Shown piece after piece: positions 20,701 through 32,664 of a stretch of DNA of 64,000 bases. Numbering within the stretch: position 1 is the first letter of the stretch; each line of letters opens with the position of its first letter. Where the stretch lies: NCBI GenBank assembly GCA_949128115.1, contig OX421963.1, positions 4,464,001 through 4,528,000 on the forward strand, in the 5' to 3' direction. The translations under genes were made by a program, and so were the position numbers. This DNA comes from Anaspis maculata. Lineage: Eukaryota > Arthropoda > Insecta > Coleoptera > Scraptiidae. The notes under the pieces are model-generated. The model was given only the letters and a program-made list of their open reading frames with translations, ran no database searches and was not told where the DNA came from.

Positions 20701-22620
20701 TGTATACATGCTCAGTTAAGCATGTTGTTCAACATACTAAAAGTCCTCAAGAATCCGGTGTGGGCTTTGGCCGTTGTGGCCTCGAGAAGAACTTGAGGGT
20801 CAGTTTTTCGCGTATATCTCGTGAACAATATTACTTGGGGGAAAAGTTTTGAGGAAAAAATTGTTGGAAATTTTATTGTCTACAAGAAAGGTTCCCACAC
20901 ATTTTATCGTCAGTCATCTCCTTCTTCGTCAAAACACAAGAAAATAAAAATAGTCCAGGTGCTCGATGCTGAAGACTGGTATGGACCTTGAGTTTTATGA
21001 TAGCGGAGTGCCACTTCGTAGAGGTGTTGTTTGATCCACTCTCTTTTAGTTGAAACTTGAAGCCATCAAGACAAACTATTCCGGCGGCATATACAGGGTA
21101 AAATAAAAATAAAAAGTTAAAACATTTCTACCTCGAGAACCAAAAACAGTGAAGACATCTAAATCGCCATAAATAATTCTGATTTCATGGTCATGAAGTC
21201 GTCGTAAACTTGAATCAGATATTTTGAGCTGTTCTCGGAATATCTTCAAAAGACCGAAGTTGTTACAAAAAAAAAAATTATTTTCGTCTACTGATCTTCT
21301 AGGTTGACTGTTTTTTCTAAAATTAGTTGGCCTAGAGAGGGCTTTCCACTGTTATTTTATTTGAAATGTAATTTATCATTGTTTCGATTCAAAACACCAA
21401 GTTTCCATTCAATATCTGAAGAATTACTGATATACGGAGAACTATTTTTTTTTCGTAACGACTTCAGTCTTCTGGAGATAAAGTGCTCAACAATGAAAGT
21501 GTTACAAAGCAAAAATTCACCCAATTTTGAACCGCTGTAACTTTTGATTGGCACAAACGATTCTGATTCTGTTTCAAGTACTGAAAAACCCAATCTGTTG
21601 GCCATCTTTCTTGTCAATATTGAATTCATAGAACCGCTCATAAAATTTCTACAGGGTGATGAACAGAGCAGTGCAAAATTGATGAAAGTTCAACATACCC
21701 CCGTTTTCGTTAAAAAATTTTTTCGGGAGTATCAACACCAAATTTATGAAGAATGATGTGTTCCCTCGAAACTGTTTTTGAATTTTCGGGATTCCAGTCG
21801 AAACAGCCAAAATGTGATTTTTTATTGTGAATACTGTATATTATTCCTGTAGCAACGCAAAAACATTAGAACTTTTCATATCAAGATGACGCCACTTGGT
21901 AGGCTTGTTCACTGAACAATTCTGAGCAATTTGACTTGCAACACGTTCCTATTGTCTAGTGTAGGGGTGAAGAAAAGCCCAATTGGCAGTGTACTTTTTG
22001 GTACTACTCCTAAAATTTGAGTTTTTAGCATTAAAAAAAGGTTAATTTTTACTCTCTTCAGTCAACATGAGACTACGTCATTAGAATTGAATTAACAACA
22101 TTTCCGCCATTTTGGAATTTTTTGCCTTTACCTCAAATTTCAAAACATAGGCATGTTTGGCTTCATTTCTTGAAATGTTGGTCCCCTAAATGGGATTCTG
22201 TCAATAAGATCTGTCTATTTGTTTGTTTATCTGTCTATCTCTTTCCGCAAAAATATTTATAGAATTTTTAACCCCACCCCCCTTCTTCCTGAAATTCTCT
22301 GAGTGTTCAATTTGATATTCTTGGCCTCTCAATTCTATTCAATGCAGTCAACGTCATCCTGCATAGCATCGGAAGAGATAATTTTCTGTGGAAAAAATGT
22401 GGTAAACCACCCTCAAAATGACTTCCAACTGGTTTTTCTCAATTTTCGGCTAAACGGTTGCCCCAATGCAAAATTAGTAGGTGACCGAAAATATTTCTGA
22501 GTAAATTTTGCATCTAAAAGGTTCAATTCACTGATCATCTTACTCCCACCCAGCTCTTGCAATCACCGTTCGAAGTTTTACAAGTTCGAAGAGCGTGATC
22601 TAGACACCCGCTCCGACGCT
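17740..22620. other. Low-repeat region without a convincing gene
   Basis: At 18000-18770 the DNA is richer in CpG, with a short (GAC)n run near 18030 and clean sequence such as GCCGCCGGCTGCC. It could be a promoter or 5' UTR of a neighbouring gene, but no frame stands out. At 19092-19337 an 81-codon + frame (FHYWNGTWQKVRF) is unrecognised. TGTGGCGCCCCC at about 20370 resembles a retroviral primer-binding site, but no LTR ends were found beside it. From 20500 to 22620 only AT-rich sequence and short unrecognised frames are seen. Confidence 0.4.
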
Positions 22621-22792
22621 GCTTAACCCATTAGTGCATAACGTTCGTTTTATCGAACGTTCATATTATATTTTTTTGTGACAAGTTCTTGTTATAGTTT
22701 TGATATATTGATTATAAAAACACATTATCTAAGTTGAGGTAACATCTTGACTATTTTATACGATAGGAAAAGGTATTTCAACATTGCATAAA

Positions 22793-22998
22793 CGTTGCAA
22801 AGCACGTAAAAATACGAACGATGGTGCCGACCCCATGCGATGTTGGTGGTCGTTAAAAATCCTTACCCTGTGTTGGAACACACAGGGGTTCGGCAAAATT
22901 TCCGGTATAGTAGAGGAAAGCATTCACCGGCGTCGGTGTTAGGCCTCGTTGCGGAAATAGGCCGACGTTAAATAAACGAATGAAACAAAAAAAAAAAA
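22793..22998 (+). mobile_element. 5'-truncated poly(A) retroposon (LINE 3' UTR) with 12 bp target duplication
   Basis: ACATTGCATAAA flanks the insert on both sides (22781-22792 and 22999-23010). The insert ends GACGTTAAATAAACGAATG and a run of A, i.e. AATAAA plus poly(A), and has no coding sequence. The GGTTCGGC...GACGTTAAATAAACG tail resembles 3' UTRs of R1-type LINEs. It was inserted by target-primed reverse transcription into the piggyBac copy. Confidence 0.85.
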
Positions 22999-23439
22999 AC
23001 ATTGCATAAAATAATATTAAATATTGATGAATCCCGAATTATAAAACTGGTCGCGGCGGGTAAGCGAACATATTTTTTTCACATACAATTTTCAATAATT
23101 TCCATATGCAATTAGTAAATAATATACTCCAAGTATCCTACTACTGATCCCACATACTAAAAATGTATCAGTTCATGTTTTTTATAATAAAAATTGTCTT
23201 TATTTATCTTGTTCGTTTTATCGAACGTTATGCGCCACGTACCCCATGCGTATGGAATCATAATGAAATTTTATATATTGTGGATTGACATTTTCATTTG
23301 AAAAAAAAAACAAAGGAAAACTGGGCCAGCCACAATCCTATTTTTCGAACACAACAGAAATGTAGCATGCGAAATCCACGTGATACAGTTTATTATAATA
23401 AAAGCACTCAACTTGAATTTTTTCAGTTTTTTTTTTGAC

Positions 23440-24085
23440 GAAGAGGTGATGTCGAATATTGAAACTCAATGTATGATGGTCGCCAAAAAAATTATGATTT
23501 GACAATAAATAGAAGTGGACTAGTCGTGGTATTGGGAGGACTCTTATTGTCTGGATATGAAAATAATTATCCAAATGAAAAAATGTAGGTACTGGTCCAA
23601 CGAGAATGACATGACGTTCCGAAGATATTATCAAAAAATATAAGACCAAACAGATTTGAAGCTATTTTGAGACATATACACTTGAACAACAACAGCCAAA
23701 TCGACATTCAAAATAAGTTGAACAAATTACAGCCTCTAATTGACAAGCTCAATGACAAATTTAGACTAAATGGGGGCCCAGACGAAAACCTCAGTATCGA
23801 CGAAAGCATGATACCCGATTATAGAAAATATTTTGCGAAACAGGTTATGAAAAAAAGCCAATTAAGTTTGGCTCCAAAAATTGGGATTGGAAAAAATCAA
23901 ATAGACGAAAAATAACACCAGCATCAGTTCATGATGTAAGGTATGAACCATGAACATGAACCATCTGCCAGAATATTCTGAAAAAGAAAAAACATGTATA
24001 TGTTGTGGAAAAACTGTAAATTCACGTTTCAAGTGTCATAGGGTGTTGCATCCAAAATTATGTTTTATGCAGAACCATACAAGAT
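23440..24085 (+). pseudogene. piggyBac transposase remnant
   Basis: Frames read LTINRSGLVVVLGGLLLSGY (about 23508-23570), then RPNRFEAILRHIHLNNNSQ (near 23645-23700), then LIDKLNDKFRLNGGPDENLS and IDESMIPDYRKYFAKQ (to 23845). This is the DDE_Tnp_1_7 core, with IDESM holding one catalytic aspartate. Near 23960-24085 KTCICCGKTVNSRFKCHRVL and HPKLCFMQNH form the C-terminal cysteine-rich finger. The middle of the transposase between 23915 and 23950 is deleted and stops are present, so the protein is dead. Confidence 0.8.
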
Positions 24086-24304
24086 AGATTTCAAATTTTG
24101 TATTTGTCAAGAAAAAAATTGTTAAGGAACCAGTGTGCATAACGTTCGTTATAACGAACATGCTGTATTTTTACCAAAAATTGTAGGAAAATTTTATTTT
24201 CAACAAAATATCTCTAAAAATATTCTCTATTGACTATTTCACTGGAAGAAAATTGAAAATATAGAATTCCATAACTTCATGCACTAATGGCGGGTTAATA
24301 GCGG

Positions 24305-25150
24305 ATATCTAAAAACGGCTTGTTGTAGAATAAAAATGGAGAGAGTTCAATTCATAGGGTGAAACATGTTTTATGAGATGCGGGTAATGATTTTCAGTTT
24401 TACTGATGATATGGATGAGTTTCAGCGGTTCTTAAATCGTCTCCCAAATAAGAAAAATTCAAAATTTCCTGGTTATGTGCCTAATGAACACAGATTCTTT
24501 TGCAACTGATTGATATATAAATTCCAAATTGCCCATCGCTGAATTGGCAAAAAAATTGTGCATCGAATGAAGTTTTGCTTATTTGGCTGGTCCGCACCTA
24601 AGCTGTGCAAAACACGTACAAAGTTTAGAGTAATTCCGAACATACAGGGAAGAACTTGTATAATTCCGTCTATAGAAGCGTGTATCTCAAAACTGACTGG
24701 TTTAACAGAAAAATGCGCTGAGACAAAATTGATAGAATGAAGTGTTCTCTACAAGAGGCATTTCTTGTTTTGTCTCTAGTTGGAAAGGTCCATGAGCTAC
24801 GCTCGTTTTTCATAAGAATCTCTAAGGAAATAAAGATTTCCCGCTGGGTTTTGCATTCTGCCCTTTTACAATGAATTATATATCTTTAAAATGTCCAGAA
24901 CAATAATTTCCATGAAGGATATCACAAGAATGGTGACTAGCAATAGAATAATATCAATAATAATAATAATAATGATAGTAATGGTCACAACACAAATTAA
25001 AAAAAAACTGGGTTTCTCAAGTCCACCGAGTATACCAGCACAAAGAAGTATATCAGAAAAAAAACGCTTTCAAATTGTCATAATGATAATAATAATAATA
25101 ATAATAAATTGACTTCATGTCCAGGCGGCATTCAGCGCAGTTGTATTGGT
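24305..25150. other. AT-rich spacer with (AAT)n microsatellites
   Basis: Short (ATA)n/(AAT)n runs lie at 24952-24975 and 25083-25110. No gene or transposon end is recognised. Confidence 0.5.
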
Positions 25151-25154
25151 CGAT

Positions 25155-26040
25155 ATCCTACAGGGCCTCTTTGTCTCTCCAATTACCGTTTGGAGCCCTG
25201 CTGAACCCTCTTGTGTAGTCAATGATCGTTTGCAGCCCTGGTGATCTCCCTGACTTCTGACTCCCTGAACCATCAAGAGTTTTTGAGAATGCATTGTGCA
25301 TTTTTGGATTTCTCAGAGTTCTATGTGGCCCCCCTGTGTCTTGATGTGTCATTTGTAGCCCTGCTGCCCTTTTCCCATTGCTTCAATTTCCAAATCTCTA
25401 GTTAGCTCCTGTTAGTCTTAATGTGTTGGTTGAAGAACTCCTGCAGGGCTCTCTTTGTGTCTCTATGTGTCATTTGGAGCCCTAGGGGCCTTCTTGCGAT
25501 TTTCAGAGCCCTATCTCTCCTTGCGTCTACATCAAAGCATTTCAAACCCTGCTGAGCTCCCTTGTATCTTTGAGTATCGTTTGGAGTCCTATTGAGCCCC
25601 CTTGTATTTTCAATTATCGTTTGCAGCCCAGGTGACCATCTTCCGATTTCTCTGAGTTTCTGGAATCTTAGAAAGCTCCTTTGTACCTTCTCAGGTGTCT
25701 CAGAGCCCTATGTAGCCCCCTGGTGTCTTCATGTTTCATTAGTAGCCCTGTTGAGCCCCTTTCCAACTTGTCTTTGTTTCGAGACTTTAGTGAGCTCCTG
25801 TGTGTCTTCATGTGTTGATCGAAGCCCCATAGGCCCCCTTTGTGCCTTTAAGTGTCATTTGGAGCCCTATTGAGCGCCATCAATTCTTCTTGCGATATTT
25901 CCACCCCTATCTTCTCTTGGTCTACATTGTAGTGGTTTAGGACCTGCTGAGCACCGTTCTGTCTTCTAATGTCGTTTAGATCCCCATTGAGTCCCTCATG
26001 CCTTTTTGTGTTATTCGAAGCCCTATCTAGCCTGGTTGGA
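25155..26040 (+). repeat. GAGCCC minisatellite, array 2 (start of duplicated block A)
   Basis: Same family as 7420-8695. From about 25365 it matches 39475-40145 almost base for base, so this part of the array was copied as part of a larger segment rather than amplified independently. Confidence 0.8.
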
Positions 26041-29000
26041 TTTCCGGAATAAGGTCAGAATTTCCGGAATGATCACGGAGTTTCCAAGTCTGTGTGACAC
26101 AAATTTTCAAGATGAAGTCGGTACTCTTGAAATTATCTTGGAATTTCCGAGCTGGTATCGGAAAGTCTGGAGTCTGAGATAAAGGCGTGACAAAATTTGA
26201 GGTGATCAAAGGTGAACATTTCGAGGTGATGCTGAAATTCCTGAGGTTATTTCTGCGTCAAATTTGGTCAAAATTTTCCAATTCGATGGGTCCAAACACT
26301 TATCGTACCTCAAAATGAAGTTTACTGTTCATAAGGAACCTGTCCTTATGTTTTATGTTCAGCAAACCATCAAACATTTTCCTTTTTCTCCAGAAACCTA
26401 ATGGTTTTAACGTCTATTCGACTACGATTTGGTCTCATGTCCACCATAACGGAACCTCAAAAGTTAGAGTTTCAAGTTTGAGTTTCAGAGTCCGCACTTT
26501 GGATTTAAAGGACTCACAAAATTCTCTTGAGGATAAGGGAAAAATCTTCGATTATCCCTGGGAAGCTTGTTGAAGAATTTGTTTGAAGAATCTGGATGGA
26601 CGATTTTGGAGATCTGTGAGAACTCAAACGGATTGTCCCAGGTTTTTATGGACAGCATTCAGTCATATTTCTGATGATATCAAGCAGTTTGGTTGTTTTT
26701 TCAGAATCAACCAATTTTTTCGTCACTTTTGTGATGTGTGATAAAACTTCAAATCACTTGTCAAATTTTGCTGAAAATTGACTTGAAAGTGGATAATGAG
26801 TTGAAACATAGCTTTGTGGTACGAGAGTCATATACGTCTAGTCCAGCTGTTTACGGATGGGTTTATCATGAAAAGCACTGGAAAAATTTCCGAAGTTTGT
26901 CAAATGAATTTCACAGTGGTTTTTGACATCTACTGAGGATTCCATGGACGAATTATTTTCTACAAAAACTTGAAACACCTGTATGGTGTAAGTCGGCATA
27001 AGTCTCAATAACTCGAAAACGGCTTGACGCACCAATTTGTATTCAATTTGGCAAACCAGTTGTCTGAGTTATTGCCCACCTTCAGGTCTTTGAGGAGAAT
27101 CTCGTCACCGGTTCCAAAGTTGAATGAAAATAATATCGATAGGAGGCAAAAGTCGGATTTATCAAAAAAAGTTTTCAGCCGATTTCAACATTATCTAAGG
27201 ACTTTATGGCTATTTTTCCCGTTATAAATTCTGAGACACCTATAGAAAATGATGGGGATGAATATTCATGAGAAGATTAGGTAGGTGCAAGAGAAATTTT
27301 GTAGCAAAAAAGAAAATATGAAATATGTAATTAGTTATATTTTAAAATTTGATCAGTAAAATTTTGACACTCACAAACATGAAAAACGTCAAAGTAACAT
27401 ATTTTACAATAAAATAACAGTACAGGTATGATATTATTGAGTTATTGCATATCTAACTGTTCACATTCGTTTATATTCGTTAGTCAAAATGTCAAATTTT
27501 TTTTTCAACTGAATACTTTTTTCAGAATTTTGAGCTGATTTTGAACATCAAATTGAACGGTCCAATAAACAGTCAGTTAGTTTTATTGTATACTACTTCA
27601 TAATCAACTTGGGTGCTCGGTGGAATGAGAGTCGGGTCATGCATTGGCGCAGTCCGGAAACTCATGATCTAGAACAAAGAAAACACCCAATCAGCAGCAA
27701 AAAAAAAATGACAATCAAGTCTGTTGATTGATACTCTAGCTGGTGTGCTGCAGAATGGATTCTTGAGAATATCACGACTCCTTGGGGACAAAAGCTGATT
27801 TTGAATATACACCAAAAATGATATCAGATTTGCTTGAACTTGTTCAATGTGAGACTTGATTTGAAATGATTGCACTGAATCAGGTCCATACCATTCCTCC
27901 ATTGACTTGGCGGAACGAAAACATGGTCCAATCCGGATGGTGCGTCAAAGAAATGACTAGGGTGTTTCCAAACAAACGGACTTTCAGCTGAAATTATCAA
28001 CTCTGTACTTTCTGTGTAGCTTCTACATTCAGCAGCAAAGGAGCTGAGCAAGACCATCTACACAAAAGTTCTTGTTCTTCAGTCTTTGGCTCCACGCTCC
28101 AACCTCAACCCTTCATGTCATGTACAAGTTTTGAGTCTATAACCTGAAGTTTGTTAGCTTCAACCTCAAGACGCAGCTCTGAAAAGGTTGGAAAATGTGA
28201 GTACTTGTTGAACAAGCTTCAACAACAACAAACAAACAAACAAACAAACAAACAAACAAACAAACAAACAAACAAACAAACAAACAAACAAACAAACAAA
28301 CAAACAAACAAACAAACAAACAAACAAACAAACAAACAAATAAACAACAAACAAACGATCTTCCTTGTTCTCTATTTGAACTGATTATGGCTTCAGTCAC
28401 AGCCTCGAGAGCTTTGTTTGCTGTTTATTCCTCTACCAAGCCCATTCAGAACTGCGCCACCGGAAGCTCCGAGCCCAAAGTTAGGTTCAAGACCAAAAGC
28501 TGAAGATTGTACAATTATTGTGAATGTGCAGACTGTGTGCAGACGATTCTTGTCCAGTTTATTGTTGTTTGGTAATAATCAGTTACTCAGTACCAGTCCT
28601 GAACCATTTTCATCGGCGTTCAACATCCACGGATAGATCTTGATATGAGTGAACTCCGAGGCATATTCCAAGAAAATAATTACATACTGCTCAATCGTAT
28701 CGAAGCAAAAATACATCTGCTGGAAATCAACCCCCAGCTCAAGTGGATCTGTGGCGACTGGGTCTATCGACAAAAAATAGAAGCAACTTGAAAAATATGC
28801 AGATGGAAACTGGAGAATTGATAATGTGATGAGTGTAATACTAACCACCATTTTCAGCGTCAATGATCTTTCGAAGACCGTATGAGGCCTCATATTTTTC
28901 GATAACATAACGGTCTTCTAACATTTCTAGGTATATCTCTGGTATACCTACGGTAAAACACTTAGAATTTTGAGTTGTTTTGGAAGGTATCTTGGAACTG

Positions 29001-29560
29001 TGTTTGTGTAGCGAAGAGATAAAAAGATGAGCAAAACTGTTATCGGAGGTGAAACTTCTTCGGAGTGTCTTTTTCTGAGTGCCTGTAGAATTGATGAGTG
29101 TTTTTCATGCGGATAAAATATCGAGTGTTCATGAATTTCTATGATCGTGGGAGACATGGGTCACGTCACAGATCGCAGTGGAAGGCGCGGTGTTTGTCAA
29201 CCTTGCAATTTTTGGAATTCTGGAAAGATCAACCAGATAAATAAAAAATTGTCACCATTAAATTATTCAAAATCTATCCGCCGAATTGGAACCAAGTTTG
29301 GCAGGAAGCAACAAAACTGAAGAAGTCAAATCAAGTCTGCACCACCATTCCACCATTCCGCAGTTGGGCGTTATGAATTTTAAAAATTACTCCTAGACGC
29401 TGCCACCTGAGAGGGCCTATCACCCGGGTTTTGACTAGGACGACTCGCTCTTGATGCAGTACTCCACACAAAAATTCATTCCTGCTCGGGGATCGACTTT
29501 TTCTCCAAAAATTACAACCGACATCGGAAGTAGATTGGTTATTACAATGTTGGCAACAGA
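26040..29560. other. Unidentified 3.5 kb unique part of block A
   Basis: This part is shared with 40145-43580. It contains open frames kept in both blocks, e.g. 26355-26573 (+, KPSNIFLFLQKPN) and 28579-28908 (-, LELGVDFQQMYFCFDTIEQY). The two copies differ at many amino-acid-changing sites, so there is no sign of selection on a protein. The 26030-26260 part carries a degenerate GAATTTCC...GATGAAGTCGG repeat. It may be the body of an unknown transposon or a decayed gene. Confidence 0.4.
28229..28340 (+). repeat. (CAAA)n microsatellite, long allele
   Basis: About 28 CAAA units, nearly uninterrupted. The matching tract in block B (42317-42376) is only about half as long, so it has changed length since the duplication. 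The long frames through it on both strands are artefacts of the 4 bp period (three codons per 12 bp). Confidence 0.95.
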
Positions 29561-29569
29561 ACAATGGTT

Positions 29570-31765
29570 CTTCTGAATTTTCAAAGATTTCTGGAGATTT
29601 CTGGAGATTTCTACGAGATTTCTGAAGAATAGGGATCTTGGAAGATTTCAAGATTCCACAAGATTTCTAGAGACTTCTGAAGAATATACAGGATTTTGCT
29701 GAAAATTTCCATGAAACTTCTGCGGATCCCTGAAGATTTCTAGACATTTTTCAGGATCACTACGAGATTCTTATAGACTCCCAAAAATTTGTTTAGGATT
29801 CATAGGAGTTTCCACGACAGTTCTAGGGATTTCTTAGGACTTCTGAAGATCACCAATAATTTATTTTTTTCCATAATCCTACGATTCTAGAGATTTCTAA
29901 AAGGTTCAATGTTTTCAAGGGATTTTCAGGAATTCATGAAGATTTGTGTGAGATTTCTAGGGGTTCCTGGAAATTTCGATTTTCCAAAAATTTCGTGGGA
30001 TTTCTGAAGATTTCTACGGGTTCTCTAAATATACCAACGATATTAGTGAGCATTTCTAGAGATCTCTTGAGATTTCTACGGGATCATTGACGTTGCTAAG
30101 GATCCGTTTGAGATTTCTGGAGATTCCTAAATACTCGGGGTCTCCAGGGATTTTTGAGGGTTACTGAGAATTTCTAGGATTATTCAGAATATTTACATTG
30201 TAAAATTAACTATAAAAAGAAAATTTCTTCGAGCTCTCTACCCGCAGGAAGTGTACCCATAATCGAGGTTGCATTTCCCCTTTGCAAAGTTAAACTGATA
30301 ATTTGGATCTTGGTCGCTCTTCTTCCACCAGTTTAGTCTCTTATCCTCTTCCCTATTTCCTTTATCAATGAAAGGCCCTCACATCCCCATACACCGCTTG
30401 TTTCCAAAGCAAATTTTTCAGGAAGTTTTGGAATCGAACATGATTGTGCATGTGAGTTCTATTGTTTCCAAGATTTTTACGGGCTGAGATTGGATATTGG
30501 TACGGGTTATACGGCTTTGAAAATTTCTATGGAATTTCAAAGATTTCCGAAAATTTCAAGGGAGTTTTTACAATTTATGCAGTATTTCCAAAGATTCGCA
30601 AAGATTTGTATGAAAGTTCAAGGCATTTCTGGAGTGTTTCATGGGAATTTGGAGGATCTGCAAGGTTTCTACAAGATTGGGAGGAATTACTAATATTTCC
30701 TGAAAATTTTTGGAAACTTCTAGGGAGTAAAGATCTTTACAAGATTCCAGAGATTTGTATGAGATTTGTGATTTGTAGGGATCTCTACGGTCATTCTAAG
30801 GGTAAGATTCTCAAAGATTATTAACGGTTACAAGAATTTCTTGGGACTTTTAAGGATTTTTACAAAAATTCGAGCGATTTTCAGAAATCTCCATCGGACT
30901 CTTACGGACTTCATAAGGTTTTTGCGGGATTTCTAAGGATTCCTGAGAACTTGTATGGAATACCTAGAAATTTTTGGAGGTTTTTCATTAGAGTTTTTTT
31001 CAAAGATTTCTACAAGATCAGTCGCAAGTTCTAGAAACTTCTGAGTATTTCTGAGAACTCTAGGAAGTTCCAAAGATATCTACAGGATTTCTCAAAGTTC
31101 TCATGGGATTTCTTGGATCTTGGAAGATTTCTACAAGGTTTCTAAGGATTTCCGGAGAATGTACAGGATTTTGCTGGGGATTTCCATGAGACTTTTGTGG
31201 CTTCCTGAAGATTTCTAGAGATTTTTCAGGATTACCACGAGATTTTTGGGGATTCCAAAAAATTTGTTCGGGATTTACAGGAATTCCCACGACACTTCTA
31301 GAGATTTCTTGAGACTTGTAAAGATCGCCAGTGATTGATATTCTTTATATTTCTACGACTTCTAAGGATTTCTAGAAGGTTCAAGATTTTCAAGGGATTT
31401 CCAGGAATTCTAAGGACTTGTGTGAGAGTTTCAGGGGTCGCTGAAGATTTTTTGAAATTTTTAAAGAATTTCAAGGGATTTCTTGAAATTTCTACGGGTT
31501 TTTTGAATATGCCAACGAGATTTGTAATCATCCCTGTGAGAATTTCTAGAGATCTATTGAGATTCCTACGGGATCATTGGGGTTCCTAAGGATTTGTTTG
31601 AGATTTCTGGAGGTTCCTAAATACTTATGCGGGATTTCCAGGGATTTCTGAGGATTTTTGAGTATTTCTAGAAAGTTTTGGAATTGGACATGGTAGTGCA
31701 TATGAATTTCTATTGTTTTCAGTATTTCTACGGGCTGAGATTGAAGATGAGTATAGGTTATACGC
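29570..31765 (+). repeat. GATTTCT array, part 1 of block A
   Basis: Degenerate modules of about 10-20 bp of the type GATTTCTAGAGATTTCTACG and GGGATTTCCAGGAATTCC fill this stretch. It is interrupted at 30186-30418 by about 230 bp of unrelated sequence absent from block B. Confidence 0.85.
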
Positions 31766-31779
31766 CTTTGAAAATGTCG

Positions 31780-32664
31780 AGATAGATAGATAGATAGATA
31801 GAATCATTTATTTGTTCAAGATGAAGACAGGCTTACATCATAAAATGCCTTTGTGGAGGCGTTGAACGTGTCAGTAAAGATAATTAAATAAATAAATTAA
31901 CAAATATAGGCAACATCACAAACAGTACATATTAAAATCGTTAACAGAAAAAAAAATCCTCGACATCATAATAGGCATTTGCAACTCGCGTTCTATATAG
32001 GTATACAATTTCTAAAACTATTGTCAGGCAGGTCACGAATAACAGCTGGTACGTGATTATAAATTTTTGTGACCATGAATTCAACATTTTTTTGTAGGTA
32101 GGCATAACTATATTTACAAATAACAAGATCTTTTTTGTTTCGGGTGTCATGTGCATGCGAAAGTGTGTTGAAAAGGTCCATATTCTTTCTTACAAACATT
32201 ATACAGTGGTAAATATAAATACTAGGCAGGGTAAGTATACCTCTATGTACGAAATGCTGTTTACAACTTTCCCTGTCTTTCAATTTCTAAATGTTTCTGA
32301 TGCATTTTTTTTGTAGGCGAAATACTCGAACAGCCTCCCCAGATGCACCCTAGAAAACCACACCGTAGCTGATCCGAGAATCTACATATGCATAGTATGC
32401 TTGAAGAGAAGCCTGCACCCCAACGAAACGGCTTATCATACCCAACGCATAGGCATAACTCCCCACCCTGGTGACAAGGCTGTCAATGTGGTGTGTCCAG
32501 TCCAGCCTGGAATCAATGTATATCCCAAGAAACTTCACACAATCCACGGCCTCAAGGTGACCGCTGCCATACTTAACACGAAGGTTTCTATTGCTTTGGT
32601 GGAATCCAAATTCGATCATCTGAGTCTTTGCGACGTTCATTGAGAGACGACGAGATACGTTCAT
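31780..32664 (-). pseudogene. CR1/L2-like non-LTR retrotransposon, copy 2 (5'-truncated)
   Basis: Same family as 9597-12745. On the - strand it reads RRLSMNVAKTQMIEFGFHQS, VKFLGIYIDSRLDWTHHID, SRISYGVVFWG (32350-32664) and then KQHFVHRGILTLPSIYIYHC to HDTRNKKDL (32000-32283). It ends in a (TAGA)n tail at 31781-31802 followed, in transcript sense, by ATGAATAAATTATAC-like 3' UTR shared with copy 1. It has only the thumb and C-terminal region; a frame break lies near 32285-32350. It sits inside the GATTTCT array, and block B lacks it at the matching place (near 44300). Confidence 0.8.

Larger units (their letters stand above)
22627..24294 (+). mobile_element. Degenerate piggyBac element with TTAA duplications
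   Basis: TTAA at 22623-22626 is followed by CCCATTAGTGCATAACG. At the other end the complement CATGCACTAATGGCGGG precedes TTAA at 24295-24298. TTAA target duplication and CCC...GGG ends define piggyBac. Inverted GTTCGTTTTATCGAACGTT motifs recur at 22645, 23210 and 24140. A transposase remnant lies at about 23440-24085. A poly(A) retroposon sits inside at 22793-22998. Confidence 0.85.

Noticed and set aside
22645..22662. GTTCGTTTTATCGAACGTT as an operator or transcription-factor site
   Set aside because: It recurs at both ends of the piggyBac copy, so it is better explained as a subterminal transposon repeat.
28137..28400. Cysteine/leucine/phenylalanine (CLFV)n protein and its opposite-strand (NKQT)n frame
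   Set aside because: Translation of the (CAAA)n microsatellite; length differs between the duplicated blocks.
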